From assembly GCA_963920635.1 (NCBI GenBank), contig OY987301.1:13670501-13734500 (forward strand): a stretch of DNA of 64,000 nt, written 5' to 3'. The notes beneath the pieces were generated by a model, which saw only the letters and a program-made list of their open reading frames with translations, did no database searches and had not been told where the DNA came from. Position 1 is the stretch's first letter. Each line of letters starts with the position of its first letter. This stretch comes from Pseudeuparius sepicola. Lineage: Eukaryota; Arthropoda; Insecta; Coleoptera; Anthribidae. The translations under genes were made by a program, and so were the position numbers. This document shows positions 57,720 through 64,000 of this stretch, piece by piece.

Positions 57720-58085
57720 GGACTTCCGGCCGGACGCGCGGCCGCCACACGCGTGAGAAAGCGCGAAAAACGGTCCGCCGGGCAATCATCGTCGCGCCAC
57801 CCATGCACGAGCGGTCGTGCTGCCCTCTGGTGGCCGGGGCCGGCCTGTCCGCCCGCGCCTCCTCGTTTCCACGCCGGTTTTTTCCGGGTTTGGGCTGGGC
57901 GCCGACCCGCGGCGCGCGAGGAATGTCGGCACCTGACGCAGAAGGTCGGATAGGTACTGACCCTAAAGAACTATAGTTGGTGTTCGCCTCTCTGACCGAA
58001 CAAAAAAACCCCAGGAAAGAATCGGGGCCGTACGGGCAGTTGAAACGCGTGCGACGGAAGCGCCATCTGCAGGCCCCAAGTATGA
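57720..58085. other. GC-rich block right of the hAT element
   Basis: About 360 bp of CpG-rich DNA contain several overlapping frames in both strands, none with a recognisable domain. It is not flanked by TIRs. It is possibly a host regulatory or promoter region into which the hAT element inserted. Confidence 0.3.
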
Positions 58086-58387
58086 TTATTATTTTGACAT
58101 CGGACACGGTGGTGTGCGGTGCTTCGATACTCCTTCCTGTTATACAGTGTCAGGCAGCACGGAGGAAACAAATGGGAACTCACAAGAAATGTTTGATCGT
58201 TTTTAAAACGCATCTCTAATAGTTCCCCATTCTCTATTGGCTGAATATCCATATTACCTACTTGCTTATTTTGATATATTTATCACAGCCGTGAACTCGT
58301 GAACAACAACTTCATATTATAACGTTTTTGTATTTGTGTAAAATTGTAATTCAACGGTTTCTACTTTTGTACCGCTACCATGTTCTA

Positions 58388-59835
58388 TACAGGGTGAGTT
58401 TTTTTCGATGCCCACTATGGGGATCTCGGAAACTAGCAGAGCTAGAACAAAGGTTAAATGGGGAAATAATTGCAGTTTTGAATGCTCAATCTAATGCCCC
58501 TTTTGGATTTTTTAAAAAGGTCATGGCTAACTAGATATTTTGAAAAGAGCGATTTTTTGCTATTTCATCAGATCTCTGTAGCTCCGTTATTTCTGATTAT
58601 GAAGAAAAACTGTAGAGACAAAAATTGTAGATAATTTCTGGCTTAATAAGACAATCTGATCAAATTTTTTATGTTGTTTGTGGTTTTTGAGATATGACAT
58701 AAACTTGTGTTTTTTTAAATGTAAATCATAGTTGGCTGTGGCCTTATCAAATTGGCCATTTTTTGAGCTTTCCATAGATATAATACTCGGCATAGTCATT
58801 ATAAAAAATAAAAGAGCTATGGCTAATTCTCTGATTTTTTTTAAATTTTCACAGTCAGCCGTGGAATGTTTTCATAATTACTTTCTATTTTATAATAAGA
58901 CATACTTCAAATTTTATTTTAAACTGGTAACAAAATGTAACAAAATAAAACAAAAATTATCATGATGGAGCTCCACCACATAATTATTTGCCCGTATGAA
59001 ATTACCTAGATCAGCTCTATCCAAATAGTTGGATAGGGAGAAATAAACCTATTCCCTGGCAGCCCCGATCCCCCGATTTGTCTGTTTTGGATTTCTTTTT
59101 GTGGGGAACAGTACAAAATAAAGTATGAGGCAATTGTTGAATTAAGAGCAGCTGTTTTAGAAGCAAATTGCCAGTAGGTATTGACAGGCGCTCTCTAAGA
59201 AAGGCGGCAAATTAAGTTTTAAAAAGATGCATTATTTGCATAAATAATAATGGTGGATTGTTTGAACACCTTTTTTATTTTAAAAGGAGACCTTTAATAA
59301 TAATAATTTGAACTTGAGTTTTTTATTTTTGTTTTATTTTGTTACATTTCGTTATTATTTATTTATATTAGAAAGTTTGAAATATGTCTAATTATAAAAT
59401 AGAACATAATTATGAAAATATTCCATGGCGGACTGTGAAAATATTAAAAAAAATCAGAAAATTAGCTCATTTATTTTTTATAATAACTATGCCGAGTATT
59501 ATATCTATGAAAAGCTCAAAAAATGGCCGATTTTATAAGGCTACAACCAACTATGATTTACATTCAGATTATTTTATTAAGCCCAAAATTATCTACAATT
59601 TTTGTCTCAACAGTTTTTCTGTATAATCAGAAATAACGGAGCTATCGAGATCTGATGAAATAGCAAAAAATTACTATTTTCAAAATATCTAGTGAGCCAT
59701 GAAGTTTTCTAAAAATCCAAAAGGGGCATTAGATTGAGCATTAAAAACAGCAATTCTTTCCCCATTTAACCTTTCTTCTAGCTGTGCTAGTTTCCGAGGT
59801 CCCCATAGTAGGCATCGAAAAAAACTCACCCTGTA
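58388..59835. mobile_element. 1.45-kb long-TIR element with C-terminal transposase remnant
   Basis: TACAGGGTGAGTTTTTTTCG at the left mirrors CGAAAAAAACTCACCCTGTA at the right. Arms of roughly 500 bp pair (GAAACTAGCAGAGCTAGAAC and mirror; CTCTGATTTTTTTTAAATTT and mirror). The central region holds a DUF4817-type transposase C-terminus. Confidence 0.88.
59024..59270 (+). pseudogene. mariner (DUF4817-type) transposase C-terminus, frameshifted
   Basis: Frame 1 from 59024 gives NSWIGRNKPIPWQPRSPDLS, then VLDFFLWGTVQNKV and a stop. WIGR, then W.PRSPDL and LDFFLWG form the signature block of this family. After a shift, ELRAAVLEANCQ, and then CIICINNNGGLFEHL, match the end of the protein (R..C....G..FEHL). 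At least two frame breaks are present. Confidence 0.85.
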
Positions 59836-59961
59836 TATGTAACCAATTTTGCAATTTCAATTTTCTAATGTTAACTACTACTTTTAACTTATATTCTAAA
59901 AGAAAGTGGGTGACTTCTTTGGTGACGCCACTGAGTAGGACCCAATCATTGAGTAATAGTT

Positions 59962-60090
59962 ATTTATGTACCAAGGCACTGAAGTTCAACTTTTTATGAC
60001 TCATGTGGAGTTTAGTTGCTGAGGCCTCTGGCCGAGGCAAATAAACCACATGAGTCATAAAAAGAACTTCAGTGCCGAGGTACATATTAT
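59962..60090. repeat. about 125-bp hairpin at the edge of repeat P
   Basis: ATGTACCAAGGCACTGAAGT mirrors ACTTCAGTGCCGAGGTACAT. CTTTTTATGACTCATGTGG mirrors CCACATGAGTCATAAAAAG. The centre is GCCTCTGGCCGAGGC. Pairing is near-perfect over about 50 bp each side. Confidence 0.82.
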
Positions 60091-60104
60091 ATTTTTCTTG
60101 AAAT

Positions 60105-60570
60105 CGGAAAAAAAATTTTTTATTAGGCAAGAAAATAATAATAAGGGATCACCCGTCCACGAACCGACTACGCGCGGCGTTGCTTGACTTTACCGATCGC
60201 TCTACCTAGCACAAGCATAATGATGTATGGCACCTTCTGACAGAAAAACCAAACTGCTGCTTCTTGTGCAGCTTACACAACAAATCTATTGTTTTTCAAA
60301 TTTACTAAAATATGTATACTGAAGGATTGCGCTTCTATAGGAAACAATTTCGCAATGTGTACGAACAGTTAAATGAGCCTTTATCGGCCGGGTTTTGAAT
60401 ATTTGGTCACTTTTGACGGGCGATTTCTCCGCGTCTGACGTTTGATGTTTACATCTCGCCAAGGCCTACTTATTGAAAAAATCGTACAATAATGGGCTAC
60501 ATTATTGTACGATTTCTGTGCTTTTAATGACGATTTTGGGACATTTTAATGCCGATTCCAAGAAAAAGAA
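60105..60570 (-). repeat. 5S-rRNA-like dispersed repeat P, copy 3
   Basis: The minus-strand 60200-60142 segment reads CGATCGGTAAAGTCAAGCAA, then a GTAGTCGGTTCGTGG block, then ACGGGTGATCC. The remainder matches copies 1 and 2. The preceding hairpin (59962-60090) is better preserved than in copy 2. Confidence 0.62.
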
Positions 60571-61475
60571 TATTAAATTATATATTATTTTACTCAATGA
60601 CCCAATATAATACAAACTGCGAGCGATTTTGCTTCCAATGGCCGTTGAAAGGCAGACAAAGCTGTACGAGCGGGAGATGCCCGATTGCGACTACGGTGGC
60701 CCTACTAGATGATCTAATACGGCTTATCGATATTCCCCCGCGATATACTTAAATACCAGTTTTGACCATATCTGGAAGGCTGGGAGGAAAGCCTCAAGTC
60801 GCGACAAATACGAAAGCGAATGGGCTTGCAGCTCTAATGGGGCAGTGTGTAACCATAAAAACATATTTGTTTGTTTGAACGGGGTTGGCTCGTTTTAATG
60901 TGGGTAATTGGAATATTATATTGAATTATTCATATTACAAATAATAATGTAGGATGAATGTGAATGGGTGGCAGTGGCGTGCTATCAGGATCTAATTTTT
61001 ACTCGACACTGAAGTCCAATCCCTCTCAACGTTCCCAAATTCGTCTATAACGTTCTAGTTCTTGAATACACTGCTTTTCAATAGATAACACTGCCAAATT
61101 AAAGCTTGTACCAAAGAGGGATTTTTTTATTAAATATTATACATTCTTTGAAAATCTGATTTTGGACTCGGACTAGGTTCGTGTACGTTTTGGGTTCACT
61201 ATTGGACCTCAAATTGGGAAAATAGAGTTTGCCTTGGAAATATCGGAAACAGCTAGTAAGAAAATGTGTTCGTATTGTGCGTTTATGCCAATTTTCAGAA
61301 AGGTGTCAGGATATTAGTGTTTTCTTGATTATATAGGTATATTTCTCTTCAAATTGGTAGATATACTTTTTTCCAGTAGGTAAATAACCTAAGATACTTA
61401 TTTACTGGTTGTTCTCTCACTAAAGTACAAATAAATTTTAACACAAAATTAAGGATGTAAATAATAGTATTAATA

Positions 61476-61577
61476 GTATATTATACACTTAGGTTGAGAA
61501 GTGAGCCATTATTTACCGAGCATTTTTATATAATATGCGAGGTAAATAATGGCCTTCTCAACCGAAGTGTATATATA
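61476..61577. mobile_element. 100-bp hairpin MITE Y
   Basis: TATACACTTAGGTTGAGAAG mirrors CTTCTCAACCGAAGTGTATA, with inner CCATTATTTACC / GGTAAATAATGG. A half copy is at 48049 and a fragment at about 54890. Confidence 0.8.
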
Positions 61578-61822
61578 ATTTTTTTTACTACTAACATTGA
61601 AATATTGACATATTTTACATATTTGATTAGATTTAGTCTGGGAGTTCAGTTGTCAAGCTGATAAAATGAAACTAGGTAATTGTTAAATGTCATATAGAAA
61701 ATTTTTCATTATTTACCTAGGTATTTTTTTATTATCATTATTTACCTAGGGAGAGAAATATTACTTCTCATTAGAGGAATGAGGTAAATAATGGTGATTT
61801 CTCAGGTTAGTAGTAAAAAGAG
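61572..61822. repeat. inverted repeat pair TTTTTACTACTAAC
   Basis: TTTTTTACTACTAACATTG at the left mirrors GGTTAGTAGTAAAAAG at the right. The interior has several ATTATTTACCTAGG blocks in both orientations. It is related in flavour to MITE Y. Confidence 0.45.
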
Positions 61823-61916
61823 TATGTTTTTAAATCCAATAATAAAAAAATTTCCCATTTGGTACAAACTTAATGAATAGCACTGTATATGTGATGATAA
61901 TTAATATCCCCAAATA

Positions 61917-62818
61917 TACACTGTGTTCATTTGAAAACAGTCCACCCTTAATATTTTTAAAACTACGAAAAAAATCAGAAATCGCTGGGACCCGTCAATT
62001 TTTGTTCGGAGGGGGAACTTCTTTGACGTACAGGTCATGTTGACAAATTCACCCCTGTAACCCCCACCACCTCTAACTTTAAAATTTCAAATGGGAATGC
62101 CCCCTTTGTGATACATCATTTTAAAGCTGATGTTATTGCGAATTCAACTCATTTTTATTTTTTTAAATCCGATGATGTTTGAAGAAGTTATGGGTAAAAA
62201 ACGGTTTTATCATAATTTAAAATAAATTACTTTTTACCCTAGATTTTCAACAGCATTGACATGGGGGAATAAAACAAACGTGTATAAAACCCCTCCCACA
62301 AAAATTGAGGATCTGAAGAACAGAATAACAGAAGAATGCCAACGTGTTTCTCGCGACACATTTGTTAAAGTAAGAGCGGAATGTGAACAGAGATTGTACT
62401 ACTGTCTAGCAACTAATGGAGCTCATTTTGAAAATTTAATAAAATAAGTAGGCACACAATCATTGTGTATTATTTCCCCATGTGAATGCTGTTGAAAATC
62501 TAGGGTAAAAAGTAATTTATTTTAAACTATGAAAAAACCGTTTTTTACCCATAACTTCTCCAAACATCATCGGATTTTAAAAAATAAAAATGAGTTGTAT
62601 TCGCAATAACATCAGCTTTAAAGTGACGTATCACAAAGGGGGTATTCCCATTTGAAATTTTAAAGTTAGGGGTGGTGGGGGTTAGAAGGGTGAATTTGTC
62701 AACATGACCTGTACGTCAAAGAAGTTGCCACTCCGAACAAAAATTGACGGGTCCCGGCGATTTCTTTCGTAGTTTTAAAAATATTAAGGGTGGACTGTTT
62801 TCAAATGAACACAGTGTA
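61917..62818. mobile_element. TACACTGTG long-TIR element with transposase C-terminus in loop
   Basis: TACACTGTGTTCATTTGAAA mirrors TTTCAAATGAACACAGTGTA. Arms of about 345 bp are near-perfect (CATAACTTCTTCAAACATCATCGG and mirror). The loop, about 62263-62473, is almost exactly the C-terminal transposase fragment. Confidence 0.9.
62256..62447 (+). pseudogene. DUF4817-type transposase C-terminal fragment
   Basis: An open frame without an ATG (it begins TTG ACA TGG) gives TWGNKTNVYKTPPTKIEDLK, then RITEECQRVSRDTF and RLYYCLATNGAHFENLIK, then a stop. WG.K..VY..PP..I.DLK.RI and C...NG.HFE.L are the last conserved blocks of the family. The rest of the gene is replaced by the inverted arms. Confidence 0.85.
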
Positions 62819-63858
62819 TAATAAAACATATCTCAGCGGCTTTGGGGACAAATTATTTTCGGTAACTGAGTGAACCAGCATCCAATATGAATATGTAATA
62901 GATGGCATGGTTACATACAAGACTAAGATTAACTTATCCACGAATTGTTCCTGGGTATTTTGTACCTACTGGGTTTATTTTGTAGCACTGCATGTATATG
63001 TACACGTAATCCTATAAAATTCATATTTTTTAATATTTCAAACCCCCAAAAGTAAATAAACCATATCCATATGGTAGCAGCCACATTTATCTCTCCCGTT
63101 ACAGCAGTGGTGTACACAGAAATTTGTTTCGGGATCGTCCAATCACGAATACTTAATATGAGGCTTAGAAAATGCCAAAATCTCGAAGATTAAAAAAATA
63201 CGATTATTTATTATTATTTACGTAGGTATGTCCGAAAAACAACCTTGTGGTTTCCTTGTCGGAGGATTTTTGTGTGGTGTGCAAGTTCTGTTTGCGAGAT
63301 AACAAATGATTAACGACCGCCTCCATCCGACTACTCCACTTAATGCTTTGCATACAAGTCACATACCGCACTTTTATGTTTCTTCTGCATAATTATCCTT
63401 AAGCAGGCTCTAAATGTTCGAATTATGTTATAATTAAGACGGCGTATTTTACGTTAGCGATAAATAGCCATAAATCTGCGCGTGTATCTATCGACGCGTT
63501 GAAAATACCGAAGATTAATTATTATTGGATTACGAGTATTTAAAATAAGTTTGACGTAGCGAGTGGCCGGGCCGGAATATTCATTTCTTCTGGGAACCGT
63601 CGCTTGGTGGAACGTGAGCGTTTTGCAGAAGGGAAGTGTTAAATTAATATTAATAAAATAGAAAATTAGTTAAAAATAGTGTAGCTACCTATACCCCTCA
63701 TTTTTTACGAATCAGGTATTAATTAAAGTCAGGTGCATACTTAACCGAATATTTTTAGAAGTTGATCCGCTGGCAAAGAATGCAACAAAAACAAAATTGT
63801 GGATATGAATCGTGGCCGCAGACTGAGGGAAAGTGTAAACACAATTTTGCTTCAAGTG

Positions 63859-63980
63859 TACAGGGTGTTCCCGTATACTTTTAACCCACCCCTAGACCCT
63901 ATATTTTTCGAGTTAGAAAAAAATTACTTAAATGAAAGTTGTAGGTTTTTTTCTGAACCGCTAGGATCTGTTACTAGATA
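63859..63980. mobile_element. left end of family G element (at window edge)
   Basis: TACAGGGTGTTCCCGTATAC, then ACCCACCCCTAGACCCTATA, then CTTAAATGAAAGTTGTAGG match the left arm of 21100-21563. The partner end is not in the window. Confidence 0.7.
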
Positions 63981-64000
63981 AAACAAATAAGCGTCGCAAA

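Larger units (their letters stand above)
41313..64000 (-). other. region upstream of the first visible dumpy exon
   Basis: This is either dpy intron 1 or intergenic sequence. It is filled by the repeats listed separately. I see no gene in 41313-41770, 43021-44130, 46694-48040, 48100-49175, 50362-52690, 53111-54240, 60575-61470 or 62819-63858. A signal-peptide exon ending in phase 1 with G should be on the minus strand somewhere upstream, but I could not identify it. Confidence 0.5.

Noticed and set aside
57703..58107. 134-codon minus frame right of the hAT element
   Set aside because: GC-rich DNA has few stops in any frame, several overlapping frames are equally long here, and there is no domain or splice structure.
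1..64000. CRISPR arrays, operons, integrons or other prokaryotic systems
   Set aside because: Spliceosomal introns, EGF modules and eukaryotic transposons show that this is animal DNA. The tandem arrays present (121, 130 and 48 bp units) have no spacer-repeat architecture.

Overview
The window reads as insect genomic DNA: AT-rich, intron-rich, and loaded with mariner-like, hAT-like and P-like transposon remnants. The one host gene I can establish lies on the minus strand and is the 5' part of dumpy (dpy), the giant extracellular EGF/DPY-module protein that links insect epidermis, muscle and trachea to the apical matrix and cuticle. Nine exons can be chained in transcript order (41312-41208, 36835-36719, 7849-7718, 5514-5302, 4286-4128, 2386-2133, 1877-1517, 1427-1059, 983 to beyond base 1). 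All eight junctions keep the reading frame. Seven introns are phase 1 and one (1878-2132) is phase 0. The product is a run of calcium-binding EGF repeats and DPY-type Cys modules. I did not find the signal-peptide exon, and the C-terminal bulk of the protein lies off the left edge. The species cannot be fixed; a beetle or a hemipteran would fit the repeat content.

Layout. 1-5.5 kb is exon-dense, with introns of 75, 89, 255, 1741 and 1015 bp; the last of these uses a GC-AG splice pair. 5.5-7.7 kb is an intron with one TIR element, followed by one exon. 7.85-36.7 kb is a single intron of about 29 kb, packed with foldback elements, hAT relics and other repeats. 36.7-41.3 kb holds the first two visible dpy exons, separated by an intron with a TIR element carrying internal tandem repeats. 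41.3-64 kb is upstream sequence, either the first intron or intergenic, again mostly mobile DNA.

Mobile DNA. The dominant class has termini TACAGGGTG...CACCCTGTA or the variant TACACTGTG/TACAGTGTG, often with inverted-repeat arms of hundreds of bases. Three copies still hold pieces of a DUF4817-type mariner (IS630-Tc1-mariner) transposase, which suggests where the family came from. Two hAT-type elements have 8-bp target-site duplications, and one carries a heat-shock-like promoter facing its transposase remnant. A 580-bp element with 28-bp TIRs and a perfect 8-bp duplication contains the first exon of a THAP-domain protein with its own TATA box, the layout expected of a P-superfamily transposon. 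Three dispersed repeat copies contain a stretch resembling the internal promoter region of 5S rRNA.

No tRNA, intact rRNA gene, CRISPR array or bacterial-type operon is visible. All calls were made by eye from the sequence and from remembered family patterns, with no database search. Boundaries of degenerate repeats are approximate.
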